DNA of 36,612 bases from positions 1-36,612 of the forward strand of contig SFBI01000175.1 of NCBI GenBank assembly GCA_007095845.1, written 5' to 3'. This DNA is from Microcystis aeruginosa Ma_MB_S_20031200_S102 (lineage in GTDB: Bacteria > Cyanobacteriota > Cyanobacteriia > Cyanobacteriales > Microcystaceae). Below the pieces are notes generated by a model. That model did not search any database. It was not told where the DNA came from and was given only the letters and a program-made list of their open reading frames with translations. The position numbers and the translations under genes are program-made. This document shows positions 24,578 through 33,508 of this stretch, piece by piece. Each line of letters opens with the position of its first letter. The first letter of the stretch is position 1.

Positions 24578-25289
24578 CAATCCTAGCGAATACGGCGGGG
24601 TCTAGACTAGCCCCACCGACTAAAACCCCGTTTATCTGCGATTGAGCCATAATTTCATCGATATTATCGGGTTTTACCGAACCACCGTACTGAATGGTGA
24701 CTTCGGGATTGTCTAATTGTTGCCGAATCAAACCGATAACGCGGTTCGCTTCCTCGCTTTCGCAGGTTTCCCCCGTGCCAATCGCCCAGATGGGTTCGTA
24801 GGCGATAACGAGGTTTTTTTGGTCAACATTGACTAAACCTGCTTGAATTTGCTTGATAATTACCTTTTCCGTTTCTCCGGCATCTCTTTGGGCTTTACTT
24901 TCTCCCACGCAGAGAATTGGGGTTAAACCATGTTTTTGGGCAGATATAACCCTTAAGTTGACGGTTTCATCGGTTTCGCCAAAATATTGCCGGCGCTCAC
25001 TGTGACCGATAACCACATAGTGAACCCCGATTTCGGTTAACATATCCGCCGTGATTTCGCCCGTATAAGCCCCCGATTTTTCCCAGTGGACATTTTGCGC
25101 CCCCAAGCGAATACGACCGCCGTGGAGGGTTTTAGAGAGGACAGCTAAAGCTGTAAAAGGCGCACAAAGAACCACTTCTCGGTCGTCGGGAGTTTCCTCT
25201 AGATGGGATTTAAAATCTTGCAAAAACTCCAAAGCTTCTCTCTGGGTTTTGTGCATTTTCCAGTTACCTGCAATAACAACTTTCGGCAC
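24564..25289 (-). CDS. tpiA: Triosephosphate isomerase
   Basis: A 241-aa TIM barrel catalysing the interconversion of dihydroxyacetone phosphate and glyceraldehyde-3-phosphate in glycolysis and the Calvin cycle. All signatures are visible: catalytic Lys in GNWKMHK, catalytic His in [14 protein letters not shown], catalytic Glu in [13 protein letters not shown], and the phosphate-binding [13 protein letters not shown] and [11 protein letters not shown]. Length is normal. Convergent with the FAH gene (14-nt overlap). Confidence 0.98.
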   Translation of the reverse strand: MPKVVIAGNWKMHKTQREALEFLQDFKSHLEETPDDREVVLCAPFTALAVLSKTLHGGRIRLGAQNVHWEKSGAYTGEITADMLTEIGVHYVVIGHSERRQYFGETDETVNLRVISAQKHGLTPILCVGESKAQRDAGETEKVIIKQIQAGLVNVDQKNLVIAYEPIWAIGTGETCESEEANRVIGLIRQQLDNPEVTIQYGGSVKPDNIDEIMAQSQINGVLVGGASLDPAVFARIVNYR

Positions 25290-25446
25290 AGCTTAATTAA
25301 TTTAGTAGATTTGATAATTTATGGTACATTTTACTCTAAGCCTTTTTGTTACCCTAAGCAAGATCACCAATAATCGCTGTCTGTCGTGAACAGATTTTTT
25401 TAATACTTTTACCTGTACCTATGCCCTAATCCCCTACCAAATCCTC

Positions 25447-26211
25447 ATGCGAACCTTAGCGATCGGCGATATTCATGGTTGCTCGAAAGCTCTAGATCAC
25501 TTGCTAGAGATCGTCAATCCCAAACCGCAAGATACTTTAATCACCCTCGGTGATTACGTTAATAAGGGCAAAGACTCGAAAGGGGTGATCGATCGCCTGA
25601 TTTCCCTACACAAACAGGGCAATTTGATTCCCCTCAAAGGTAATCACGAGATTATCATGCTGCAAGCCCGTCATAACCCCCTCAAACAGCGTCTCTGGTT
25701 AGAAAAAGGCGGTAAAGCTACCCTAAAATCCTATAGCGAAGGCCTCCTGATTAAAATTCCCGAATCCCACTGGGATTTTTTAGGAAAAGTCTGTATAAAT
25801 AGCTACGAAACGACAAATCATTTATTTGTTCACGCTGGTCTCGATCCCCATCTACCCCTAGCCAGACAACCAGAATACAAACTCTTTTGGGAGAAATTTC
25901 AATATCCCGCCGCCCATAGTTCGGGAAAAACCATGATTTGTGGCCATACCAGCCAAAAAAGCGGTAAACCGGTTAATCTCGGCCATGCCATTTGTATCGA
26001 TACTTGGGCCTACGGCAGAGGTTGGTTAAGTTGTTTAGAGGTGGAAACGGGGAAATTGTGGCAGACTAACCAGCGAGGAAATTTTCGCATTAGCCATATT
26101 CAAGATTATTATCGTTCATCCTCTCTAGGTCAGGACATTAAGGACGGTTCGCCGATTTTTGGCCGTTCACTCTTGTCAAGAGCGGCAGCAATGACATTTA
26201 AGGGCAAATAA
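25447..26211 (+). CDS. PPP-type metallophosphoesterase with altered motif
   Basis: A 254-aa protein of the calcineurin-like/PPP superfamily. Metal motifs are GDIHG (7-11), GD..G (35-41) and GNHE (65-68), then a C-terminal CGHTSQKSGKPVNLGHAICI. The second motif reads GDYVNKG where the canonical form is GDYVDRG, so residues Asp39 and Arg40 of the classic motif are replaced by Asn and Lys. Related cyanobacterial enzymes act on protein or nucleotide phosphates. The last ~25 residues overlap the convergent site-2 protease gene by 82 nt, more than usual. Confidence 0.88.
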   Translation: MRTLAIGDIHGCSKALDHLLEIVNPKPQDTLITLGDYVNKGKDSKGVIDRLISLHKQGNLIPLKGNHEIIMLQARHNPLKQRLWLEKGGKATLKSYSEGLLIKIPESHWDFLGKVCINSYETTNHLFVHAGLDPHLPLARQPEYKLFWEKFQYPAAHSSGKTMICGHTSQKSGKPVNLGHAICIDTWAYGRGWLSCLEVETGKLWQTNQRGNFRISHIQDYYRSSSLGQDIKDGSPIFGRSLLSRAAAMTFKGK

Positions 26212-27377
26212 CTGGGGTAAACTCCCTCGCGAGCGCGTTTAATATCCGTTTCCTCTAGGGGAAGTTGGTATTTAATCGCAATTGCCTTGAGGATATCGCC
26301 GCGATCGATCACTCCCGCTACGGCGGAGGCTGGTGTTAACACCGTGATCATGCGGTCCGGGATGGTTTCCAATTTTTGCACCACCGTCACTAAGGGGGTT
26401 TTTTCCTCAACAGTGGCAATTTCCCCGAGGGGATGGGCAATATCAAGCAGTTGTTTTTCTGACCAGAAACTGCGCTCGATCGCCTGTAAATCTGCCACCC
26501 GAATTAATCCCCGATAACGCCCCTCAGACGCGGCAAAATAAGCAGTATTGGCGGCTGCTTGGTCTAAAACGTATTCTTGGACGAATTCCTCTAGGGTTTG
26601 ATGGGCGTTTAAAACCCGCAAATTTCTGCTCATCACCTCTCCCGCTTGCAAATTAAGGAGACTTTCCTGTAAATTAGTCAAATTATCGTAAGCGCGGGCA
26701 TTTCTGAGGATAAACCAGCCCATTAATCCTAACCAAGCACCCCCCACATCTGCCGTCAAGAGAACCAAGAAAATCCCCAAAATAATCCCTAACCAACCGA
26801 TGAATTGACCACTGATCGCAGCCCAATGTAAACCTTTCCAGCGATCGCCGGTTGCTTGCCAGACCATTGCTTTGAAAATTTGACCGCCATCGAGGGGTAA
26901 ACCGGGGATAAGATTAAATAGAGCCAAAAACAGGTTAATTATCGCTAAATGACCGCATATATAGGTTAAATTAGCGTTTAAATAGGGTAAGTGACTGGCC
27001 AGGGATAAGAGACAAAACAGGAGAAAACTGACGAGGGGTCCAGCGATCGCTACTTGCAAGGCCTCTGGAGGAGTCCGCGATTCTCGCTCGATCGAGGCCA
27101 TACCCCCAAAGAGAAACAGGGTAATGGAATTGACCTGGATGCCTTGGGAGCGAGCCATGAAACTATGACCTAATTCGTGGAGTAAAACCGAGATAAACAG
27201 CAATAAAGCGATGATTAAACCAAGTAACCACGCTAAACCGAAACTCTGGCCAGCCAGAGACTGAATTTCTGCATCGGTGGCATTGATCAGGGTGACAAAA
27301 GCCAAAATCAAAAACCACGAGGAATCAATATAGAGAGGAATGCCCAATAAAGAGCCGATTCGCCAATTTGTACGCAT
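26130..27377 (-). CDS. M50 site-2 protease with tandem CBS domains
   Basis: A 415-aa intramembrane metalloprotease of the SpoIVFB/S2P type. The Zn site is HELGH at residues 67-71, in a membrane helix (LLHELGHSFMA), with the third ligand in LIPGLPLDGGQIF. About six membrane helices precede two CBS domains (AGEVMSRNLRVLNAHQTLEE and AHPLGEIATVEEKTPLVTVV), which in relatives bind adenine nucleotides. S2P enzymes cut membrane-anchored regulators, for example anti-sigma factors. Start chosen at ATG 27377 (MRTNWRIGSLLG), since 26 upstream codons are pure GGGGAAGTG-type repeat. Convergent overlap of 82 nt with the phosphoesterase. Confidence 0.93.
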   Translation of the reverse strand: MRTNWRIGSLLGIPLYIDSSWFLILAFVTLINATDAEIQSLAGQSFGLAWLLGLIIALLLFISVLLHELGHSFMARSQGIQVNSITLFLFGGMASIERESRTPPEALQVAIAGPLVSFLLFCLLSLASHLPYLNANLTYICGHLAIINLFLALFNLIPGLPLDGGQIFKAMVWQATGDRWKGLHWAAISGQFIGWLGIILGIFLVLLTADVGGAWLGLMGWFILRNARAYDNLTNLQESLLNLQAGEVMSRNLRVLNAHQTLEEFVQEYVLDQAAANTAYFAASEGRYRGLIRVADLQAIERSFWSEKQLLDIAHPLGEIATVEEKTPLVTVVQKLETIPDRMITVLTPASAVAGVIDRGDILKAIAIKYQLPLEETDIKRAREGVYPSYLPLNVIAAALDKSERPKIGEPSLMS

Positions 27378-27528
27378 AATTTTCAGTGGGGAAGTGGGGG
27401 AATGGGGAAGTGGGAAGTGGGGGAATGGGGAAGTGGGGGAGTGGGGGAATTTCAACTAAAACCCTAACACCCCAACACCGTAACACCCTAAAACCCTAAA
27501 TCCCTAAATCCCTAACCCCTAACCCCCT
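27378..27528. repeat. Minisatellite and left arm of a 37-bp inverted repeat
   Basis: From 27385 to 27442, variants of GGGGAAGTG/GGGGAATG; from 27443 to 27479, a 37-bp segment repeated in perfect inverse orientation at 28276-28312; then ACACCCTAAAACCCTAAATC-like telomere-like heptamers. Reaches to the FHA stop codon. Confidence 0.8.
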
Positions 27529-28161
27529 TTAAGACATTTGGAAAGTAAAAGTCATTTTGTCCCCTTTACCGAGGGAAATGCGATCGCCTGCCCGAAGACG
27601 ATGACGATTGCCGGGGGGTAGGGGATTGTGATTAACGTAGGTTCCGTTAGCGCTGCCCGTGTCTTCAAGATAATAGATTCCCCCTTCGACGCGGATATCG
27701 GCATGAACCCGGGAGACGATATCAGAATCGGGAAAACCGGAAACATCGATATCGGGGGGAATGCGATCGTTAGGTTTGCCGACATGAATTACCGATAGAT
27801 GTAGGGGTAATTCAATTTTGCTATCGGTTTGTAGGTGCTGGAGACTAGCCATTTCCGTCTGTAAGCGGGTGGCAGCCGGAACCGGTGAGGGGGCAACAGG
27901 AGGAGGTGCGATCGAGGCGAGCGTGGGTGTCGAGACTGGTGGGACGGGTTCCGGTTCCGATTCCGATTCGGCCTCGGCTGCCACCATGGGAACGGAATTA
28001 GGCTGTAAATTGTAGCCACACTGACCACAAAAGGTGGCATCAGTTTGGATGGTTGCCCCACAACTAGGACAGGAAGACATCCGCGGTAAGGGGGTATAAC
28101 AGGCCTCGCATTGACTGGCCTCATCGGGGTTAATATGTTCGCAATTAGGACAAACGATCAT
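27529..28161 (-). CDS. FHA-domain protein with N-terminal zinc ribbons
   Basis: A 210-aa protein. The N-terminal 50 residues hold two CxxC zinc ribbons (CPNCEHINPDEASQC, CPSCGATIQTDATFCGQCGY). A Pro/Glu/Ala-rich linker (~50-100) leads to a C-terminal FHA domain that binds phosphothreonine: DSDIVSRVHADIRVEGG and EDTGSANGTYVNHNPLPP, with the conserved Arg, Ser-x-x-His and Asn. Likely a phospho-signal adapter, substrate unknown. The gene is enclosed by inverted copies of a tandem-repeat block, and its start is supported by homologous zinc-ribbon starts (MIVCPNCEH). Confidence 0.9.
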   Translation of the reverse strand: MIVCPNCEHINPDEASQCEACYTPLPRMSSCPSCGATIQTDATFCGQCGYNLQPNSVPMVAAEAESESEPEPVPPVSTPTLASIAPPPVAPSPVPAATRLQTEMASLQHLQTDSKIELPLHLSVIHVGKPNDRIPPDIDVSGFPDSDIVSRVHADIRVEGGIYYLEDTGSANGTYVNHNPLPPGNRHRLRAGDRISLGKGDKMTFTFQMS

Positions 28162-28208
28162 TTTTAAGGAAAAAGTAAAAAGGAAAAAGTAAAAAAGCAG
28201 ATCAGGGG

Positions 28209-28411
28209 TTGGGTTTTAGGGTGTTAGGGTGTTGGGGTTTTATGGTGTTGGGGTGTTGGGGTGTTAGGGTGTTAGGGTGTTGGGGTGTTAGGGTTTTAGT
28301 TGAAATTCCCCCATTCCCCCATTCCTCCATTTCCCCACTCCCCCATTCCCCCATTTCCCTATCCCCCCATTCCCCTATTCCCCCATTCCCCTATTCCCCT
28401 ATTCCCCTATT
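28209..28411. repeat. Octamer/heptamer minisatellite and right arm of inverted repeat
   Basis: 28209-28300 is a tandem array of an 8-bp unit (AGGGTGTT and GGGGTGTT); 28276-28312 is the perfect inverse of 27443-27479; 28304-28411 is C-rich units of CCCCATT/CCCCTATT type. The array ends three bases before the stop codon of pgl. Confidence 0.85.
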
Positions 28412-28413
28412 CT

Positions 28414-29136
28414 CTAGACAAAAGAGGAACCGGCGGCCGCATCGAGTAACCAATATAATTCCCCGGCCGGGGGGTGGATGAGACGAGAAGGATAGGAGAA
28501 AGGGTCGCCATAAGCAGAGAAAATCTCATGTAGAGCGGGGCGTTTACTTTCGCCGGCAGCGATAAAGATCACACAACGGGCCCGATTGATCAGGGGAACA
28601 GTAAAAGTTAAGCGGGGATTGCCGTCTTTCTCACCGACGGTGATACAGCGATCGCTCACCGTTAAAGCTGCCGTGTGGGGAAAGAGGGAGGCAGTATGAC
28701 CATCATCGCCCATTCCCAATAAAATCAGGTCAAAAATGGGAAAATCGGGAGAATTGACCCCAAACCATTGGCGGAGATGATCATCGTATTTTTGGGCGGC
28801 CCGGTGGGGATCGGGTTCATCCGTGGGCATGGGATGAATATTAGCGGCCGGGATCGGTATGCGATCGAGCCATGCTAACCGGGCCATGCGTTGATTACTG
28901 TCGGGATGATCGGGACTAACGTAGCGTTCATCTCCCCAGAAAACGTGAATTTTTGACCAGTCGAGGGGTTGAGATGATAAAGCTTCATAGAGAGGTTTCG
29001 GGGTACTACCGCCGGACAGAGCGATGGTAAAATAGTCCTGTTGGTCGAGGCTGGTTGTGATTTTTTCCAGAACCAGCGCCAGAGATTTTGCGATCAGAGC
29101 TTGTTTATCAGCTAAAACTTCCACCAATTTCTGCAT
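28414..29136 (-). CDS. pgl: 6-phosphogluconolactonase
   Basis: A 240-aa enzyme of the oxidative pentose phosphate pathway, converting 6-phosphogluconolactone to 6-phosphogluconate. Motifs: TIALSGGSTPKPLYEAL, VFWGDERYVSPDHPDSNQRM, DLILLGMGDDGHTASLFPHT, LTFTVPLINRARCVIFIAAG. I chose the ATG at 29136 (MQKLVEVLADKQ), the usual family start; an ATG 20 codons upstream (29196) would add a non-conserved tail. The weak ribosome site does not decide. The stop touches a minisatellite array. Confidence 0.93.
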   Translation of the reverse strand: MQKLVEVLADKQALIAKSLALVLEKITTSLDQQDYFTIALSGGSTPKPLYEALSSQPLDWSKIHVFWGDERYVSPDHPDSNQRMARLAWLDRIPIPAANIHPMPTDEPDPHRAAQKYDDHLRQWFGVNSPDFPIFDLILLGMGDDGHTASLFPHTAALTVSDRCITVGEKDGNPRLTFTVPLINRARCVIFIAAGESKRPALHEIFSAYGDPFSYPSRLIHPPAGELYWLLDAAAGSSFV

Positions 29137-29386
29137 GGGTTTTGTTATCAACTCAGGGGGACTGTCTTTACTATAGGCTAACCCTTGAGGACTCATCTGA
29201 GAGCTTGGGAAAATTTTATCTAGAATGTCGGGATGAAACTGTAAATTCTGAAAACTTCGATCAAAAGTCGCGTAAATTCTGTATTTTCTCTGGAAGTCTT
29301 AGATATAGCCTTTAAAATTTTGATCGTAGCGGTAGGCTAATCCAGATTAATTAAACTTCTTCCTCACTCCCGATTTTGTTAGTATC

Positions 29387-30007
29387 ATGAAACCTAACTC
29401 TGGCCGTAAACGTTTATTATCCCTGATATCTGCTGTTTCCTGTGGTTCGCTCTTGATTTTATCCCCTCTAGCCCAGAGAGCGCAAGCAGACGATATTAAG
29501 GATGCCTTAGAAGCGGTAATTGAATATACGGCTCAATTACACCAGATCAATTTTAAGTATTTGTTAAGTAATAGCCCGATGACCACCCCCTGCGGTGTAA
29601 TTTCCCTAGCGGCTTTCTGCACTGTAGATAATACAGTTTACGTCAATCTCAAGCAAGTTACTGGTATTAGTGATAATCCCCTATTTCCCCTTTACGCTGT
29701 CGCTCACGAGGCTGCTCACGCTGTTCAGTGGAATCGGGGTATCGGTGGCATTGATGAAGGTGGAATGAGCATCGGCATTGAATTACAGGCCGATTGTCTA
29801 GCGGGAGATACCCTTTCCTGGTTATTTACCGAAGCGAGAGGTTTATCCAAACAGGATTATATAATAGCAGGAAAACTTCTAGCGGAAGCTGCCTCGGAAG
29901 TGGGTGATTTTGAAGCTCCTAATCGCTCCCACGGCACACCGCAACAGCGAGGTGATTCGGTCTTGCAAGGATTCTACGGGGAAAATCATCAAGCCTGTAT
30001 GCGTTAA
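29387..30007 (+). CDS. Secreted zinc metallopeptidase-like protein
   Basis: A 206-aa protein with a signal peptide (positively charged start, hydrophobic core LSLISAVSCGSLLILSPLA, likely cleavage after AQA at 34). Zinc-peptidase motif HEAAH at 107-111 (AVAHEAAHAVQW), third ligand probably Glu132 in IELQADCLAG, and a C-terminal SHGTPQQRGDSVLQGFYGEN typical of the neutral zinc metallopeptidase family (YpfJ type). Periplasmic or extracellular peptidase of unknown target. Confidence 0.82.
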   Translation: MKPNSGRKRLLSLISAVSCGSLLILSPLAQRAQADDIKDALEAVIEYTAQLHQINFKYLLSNSPMTTPCGVISLAAFCTVDNTVYVNLKQVTGISDNPLFPLYAVAHEAAHAVQWNRGIGGIDEGGMSIGIELQADCLAGDTLSWLFTEARGLSKQDYIIAGKLLAEAASEVGDFEAPNRSHGTPQQRGDSVLQGFYGENHQACMR

Positions 30008-30058
30008 CTAGCATTCAAGGCTCTATTTCCCCTAGAATACCTTAAAAAGTTTAAAAAA

Positions 30059-30229
30059 CTACTGTAACCCTAACCAAGATAACAGACCTTGGCCAGTTAG
30101 ATACTCGATCAACAGGGTGATCACAAAACCAATCATAGCGGCTCTACCGTTGAGGCGCTCGGCATAGTCATTAAAACCAAATTTGGGATCTTCTAATTTG
30201 GGGGTTTGAGTCGGTTGTGGTTCAGTCAT
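30059..30229 (-). CDS. hliD: High-light-inducible protein, HliD type
   Basis: A 56-aa protein with one membrane helix and the chlorophyll-binding motif [12 protein letters not shown] (Glu24, Asn27, Arg29 as in LHC-type helices). The text [20 protein letters not shown], then [15 protein letters not shown] closely resembles Synechocystis HliD (ssr1789), from memory. HliD binds chlorophyll and beta-carotene and associates with chlorophyll synthase. Short, so easily overlooked. It follows the BI-1 gene on the same strand with chlG further upstream; light-stress induction is expected but no regulatory box was identified. Confidence 0.88.
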   Translation of the reverse strand: MTEPQPTQTPKLEDPKFGFNDYAERLNGRAAMIGFVITLLIEYLTGQGLLSWLGLQ

Positions 30230-30317
30230 GATCTTTACAGGGCGTTTACATTTCTTTACTATTCTAGCGGAGTTAGAAGTTAGGTTGTAACTAATTTCTA
30301 ACTCCTCTCTATTTGCC

Positions 30318-31046
30318 CTAATCTCGACCGTTAAGAGCGATTAAAAGGCGCAGAATAAAGATAAATAGGTTGATATAGGTCAAATACATCGATAAAGCAG
30401 CACTGAGATACTGTTCATCTCTGTAGGTACGGGGTAAGATGTAAAAGTCCACCACTGCCGAACCTGCAAACAGGAAAACCCCGATGCCAGAAATAGCAAT
30501 TTCTAACCAGGCGGGATTAGCACCAGTAAAGATAAAGAAAATTAGCTGACCAATGAGAACAATAAAGAGAGCGAAAATACCGATGCTAACGGTTTGAGTC
30601 AGTGCTAAACCATCTTTTTCCGACAGATTCGAGCCGATATTCCGTCCCAAGACAAAAGCGATGCCGCAACCGAGGGCAGCAATTGCCACTCCTCGCAAAC
30701 CAACACCAGAAGTACCTAGGGCTACATAGACGATTCCACTGAGAGTATAGCCAGAAAGAAGGCTATAGAGAGTCAGCAGGGGCAGAGCAGTGCCTGTATT
30801 GCCTTTTTCCGCAGTATTACGGGCGACAAAAAATAAAATAATCTCGGCAATCAGAGCGACAAAGAAAGTCGGGAGGAAAATCTCGCGATGGGATTGGATC
30901 ACACCTAAACCGCCATAGGTTCCCACCGCAGTTAAAATTAGACCACCACCGAGATAGGGTAGAGCCTTGGGGATAACATTGGGGCCGATAAGTGCTTGGC
31001 TTTTAGCCTCGCGTAAAGCTTGACGAAAATTACTGGTATTACTCAT
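30318..31046 (-). CDS. Bax inhibitor-1 family membrane protein
   Basis: A 242-aa protein with about seven membrane helices and the BI-1/YccA/TMBIM pattern: [38 protein letters not shown] and the C-terminal [20 protein letters not shown]. Homologues are calcium-leak or stress-related membrane proteins. The ATG at 31046 ([15 protein letters not shown]) matches relatives; the 40 upstream in-frame codons are intergenic. It lies between chlG and hliD on the same strand. Confidence 0.9.
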   Translation of the reverse strand: MSNTSNFRQALREAKSQALIGPNVIPKALPYLGGGLILTAVGTYGGLGVIQSHREIFLPTFFVALIAEIILFFVARNTAEKGNTGTALPLLTLYSLLSGYTLSGIVYVALGTSGVGLRGVAIAALGCGIAFVLGRNIGSNLSEKDGLALTQTVSIGIFALFIVLIGQLIFFIFTGANPAWLEIAISGIGVFLFAGSAVVDFYILPRTYRDEQYLSAALSMYLTYINLFIFILRLLIALNGRD

Positions 31047-31236
31047 GGTGACTAGGTTCGAGATACTTGTCTCAATCAATCTTGTTAAACAGAAACTATT
31101 CTTGATTAGTTCGTCAAGAATGGCGAATCGGAGCGAAGAAAAAAAGGTAAATTTTTTCCCCAGCACCGATCCCCTCTTGATTGTAACGAAAAGACTAGGG
31201 ATCGAGCTAAGTAGTCAGGTGTTAAAAATCGTCAGA

Positions 31237-31310
31237 TACCCCCCTTATCAAGGGTAGATCCCCCCGCCTTCGGCACCCCCCTTATCAAGGGGGGCAGGGG
31301 GGATCGAACC
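31237..31310. repeat. Palindromic C/G-tract intergenic repeat
   Basis: CCCCCCTTATCAAGGG-type hairpins in tandem, ending GGGGGGCAGGGGGGATCGAAC. Same family as the insertion inside the CHAT gene (2733-2797). Lies between BI-1 and chlG, not coding. Confidence 0.75.
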
Positions 31311-31422
31311 GAAAATCTATTTTCACCCCTCTTGACGGATCAAGTTACCTTAAACAGAAGCCTAATTCAAGCTGATAATGTCCCAGAAACTGGATATTTC
31401 CTGTTTTTATTAATTACAATCT

Positions 31423-32403
31423 TCAGAGTATCCCCTGACCTAAAGCCAAACCTGTCACCAACATTCCTAACACTAGGAAAGGCTGGGCGCTGGCTTGATA
31501 TTTGACATCATTTTTGAGCGGATCCCGCAGAAAATACATATCTTGGAAAGTGATCTGAGGGATAATTAATAACAGTAAAATAGCGGCATAAAGATTCTGA
31601 TGAATACTAATCAGATAGCCAGCAATTCCCGCTTGAAAAACATCGATCATAATCACACAAATCCAAGCTGCGGTGGTAATTCCAAACATAACTGGCAAGG
31701 ATTTTAAGCCCAATTTTTCGTCACCTTCCACACTTTTAAAGTCATTAACTACAGCAATGCCTAAACCCGCCAGACTATAGATGAGGGTTAGGATCATAAT
31801 TGTCCCATTTAACTGACCAAAAAGGGCGTGACCTGCCCACCAAGGTAAGGCTATATAACTAGCACCGAGGGCATAATTTCCCAGCCAACCATTTTGTTTT
31901 AATTTTAAGGGTGGTGCTGAATAAATATAGGCGATAAAAGAACCAAATAGGGTTAAACAGAGCATAATCGGGAAATCATGACCGGCCCAGCGATCGAGAA
32001 GATAAGCTATTCCTAACCCACCCACTAATAAAACCAAAATCTGGCTGACCACTTGCGGAATAGAAATTACCCCCGAAGGAATCGGACGATAGGGTTCATT
32101 AATTGCATCGATTTCTCGATCGTAAAAATCATTTAAAGTTTGGGTATAACCAGTCATCAATGGACCGGAAAGTAACATACAGGTGGCCGCTTTTAAGACA
32201 TCTTCTAAAGACCAAGTATAATTCCCCGATGAAGCCGCCCCACAGACAACACCCCAAATTAGAGGAATCCAAGTGATCGGCTTCATCAATTGTAAGCGGA
32301 TTTTCCAGAGGGAAGTTTCTGCCGATGAGGCCCCTTTCATGCCCAATAATTGGCGCGTTTTTGCGCCTCGATTATCCTTGTTTTCTATCTCGGTGTTTGA
32401 CAT
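31423..32403 (-). CDS. chlG: Chlorophyll synthase
   Basis: A 326-aa UbiA-family prenyltransferase that attaches geranylgeranyl/phytyl to chlorophyllide, the last step of chlorophyll a synthesis, in the thylakoid or plasma membrane. The first aspartate-rich motif is TLNDFYDREIDAINEPYRP, the second NDFKSVEGDEKLGLKSLP; about eight membrane helices are visible. The start of the gene is 6 nt downstream of the ArsA-like ATPase stop, so they form an operon. In Synechocystis ChlG binds HliD and YidC. Confidence 0.96.
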   Translation of the reverse strand: MSNTEIENKDNRGAKTRQLLGMKGASSAETSLWKIRLQLMKPITWIPLIWGVVCGAASSGNYTWSLEDVLKAATCMLLSGPLMTGYTQTLNDFYDREIDAINEPYRPIPSGVISIPQVVSQILVLLVGGLGIAYLLDRWAGHDFPIMLCLTLFGSFIAYIYSAPPLKLKQNGWLGNYALGASYIALPWWAGHALFGQLNGTIMILTLIYSLAGLGIAVVNDFKSVEGDEKLGLKSLPVMFGITTAAWICVIMIDVFQAGIAGYLISIHQNLYAAILLLLIIPQITFQDMYFLRDPLKNDVKYQASAQPFLVLGMLVTGLALGQGIL

Positions 32404-32409
32404 AATCCC

Positions 32410-33486
32410 TTAAAAAGAAATAATTAAGTAACCGTCTTGGAATTTTGCCCCTTTTACCGCTCGTCCGGTCAGAGGCGGTGGTACATCGATATTACGCCGT
32501 TGATCCCCAGCTTCGATGGTTAATTCTGGACCCGATTGCGTCAGTTTTACCTGTTTTTTCTCAAATCCGGGTAAATAAACCTTGACCTGACCGGCTGCCG
32601 TATCGATTATTAACGGTTTGGGCGGCTGCACCGTGAGAAAATTGGGTAACTCGGCGATTAACTCCTGCCAATCTTCTCCTTGACGGTCGGGTAAAATCGC
32701 AGCCGGCAGCGGTGCAAAATCCTCCGTAGCACTCTGACAGCGATTAAAAATTACTCCCCCCACATTTAAACCGATTTGCTGCGCCCCACCCCAAAGATAT
32801 TTGGCATCTGCGATCGCAATTGGATCATCATTGGTGACTAGATAAGCTAAAACTCGCCGAGGATCGGCTAAAGCGGAACGTCCCTCGTCTAGAATGTTAT
32901 TATCGACCTTCTTCCCTAAACCGTCGGGATTAAAGGAGAAATTCAGCACGGCGGCGGCGATTGGTTGGAAAAAGGGAGAAAGGGTGCGACCAATCTCAGA
33001 ATCGCTGAAAACCTGCCGAAAACGCCGTGAATACCAGCTGCCCACCTCTGGAATCCCTAACATTCGCAGACTGTTGATATCTCCGCTGCCGTCGTAGATG
33101 ATGACATCGTAATTTCCGCTTTTATCCTGTTCCCGCAGGAAATTTAAAGCTAGAGCTTGGTCCATTCCGGGTAAAATGCCCAACTCTTGACCATAAACAT
33201 TTTTCAAGGTGGGAGAACGCAAATACTGCTTTTCTAATTCCTTGACTTCTTCCCAACTTTTTTCTAGTAAGTGGGTACTACTAAGCTGGATAGCCGAGAG
33301 ATTTGGGGCAATTTCGGTAATAGAGGAGCTAGGAGAGGCCTTGAGGAGTAATCCCCAAGCAGGGCTAGGATCCTGACCGACCAAGAGAACTTTTGACCCC
33401 AGACTAGCCATTTTCTTTGCCGAAGCGATCGCTATTGTACTGCGACCGCTGCCCCCCTTGCCCAAAAAGGTCAAAATTAAGGACAT
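32410..33486 (-). CDS. ArsA/Get3-fold ATPase with C-terminal HSP20-like domain
   Basis: A 358-aa ATPase of the ArsA/Get3 fold, related to cyanobacterial 'putative tail-anchor' ATPases. The P-loop is GKGGSGRST at residues 9-17: the signature lysine (Lys10) is kept, but Arg15 replaces the second lysine. Further motifs are VLLVGQDPSPAWGLL, VIIYDGSGDINSLRMLG (in place of the DTAP of Get3) and GGVIFNRC. The last ~90 residues (KVYLPGFEKKQVKLTQSGPE, TGRAVKGAKFQDGYLIISF) form an HSP20/alpha-crystallin-like beta sandwich. Likely helps insert or deliver membrane proteins. Between petP (22 nt upstream) and chlG (6 nt downstream), in one operon. Confidence 0.88.
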   Translation of the reverse strand: MSLILTFLGKGGSGRSTIAIASAKKMASLGSKVLLVGQDPSPAWGLLLKASPSSSITEIAPNLSAIQLSSTHLLEKSWEEVKELEKQYLRSPTLKNVYGQELGILPGMDQALALNFLREQDKSGNYDVIIYDGSGDINSLRMLGIPEVGSWYSRRFRQVFSDSEIGRTLSPFFQPIAAAVLNFSFNPDGLGKKVDNNILDEGRSALADPRRVLAYLVTNDDPIAIADAKYLWGGAQQIGLNVGGVIFNRCQSATEDFAPLPAAILPDRQGEDWQELIAELPNFLTVQPPKPLIIDTAAGQVKVYLPGFEKKQVKLTQSGPELTIEAGDQRRNIDVPPPLTGRAVKGAKFQDGYLIISF

Positions 33487-33508
33487 AATTAATTCCTAAG
33501 CGTTGTGT

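Noticed and set aside
27378..27455. 26-residue N-terminal extension of the site-2 protease (HSPTSPFPHFPLPHS-like)
   Set aside because: It is translated minisatellite DNA; family members begin at MRTNWRIG-like sequence, so the ATG at 27377 was chosen.
28209..28481. 90-codon plus-strand frame with GFRVLGCWG and PPFPHSS repeats
   Set aside because: Translation of the octamer and C-rich arrays; no gene character.
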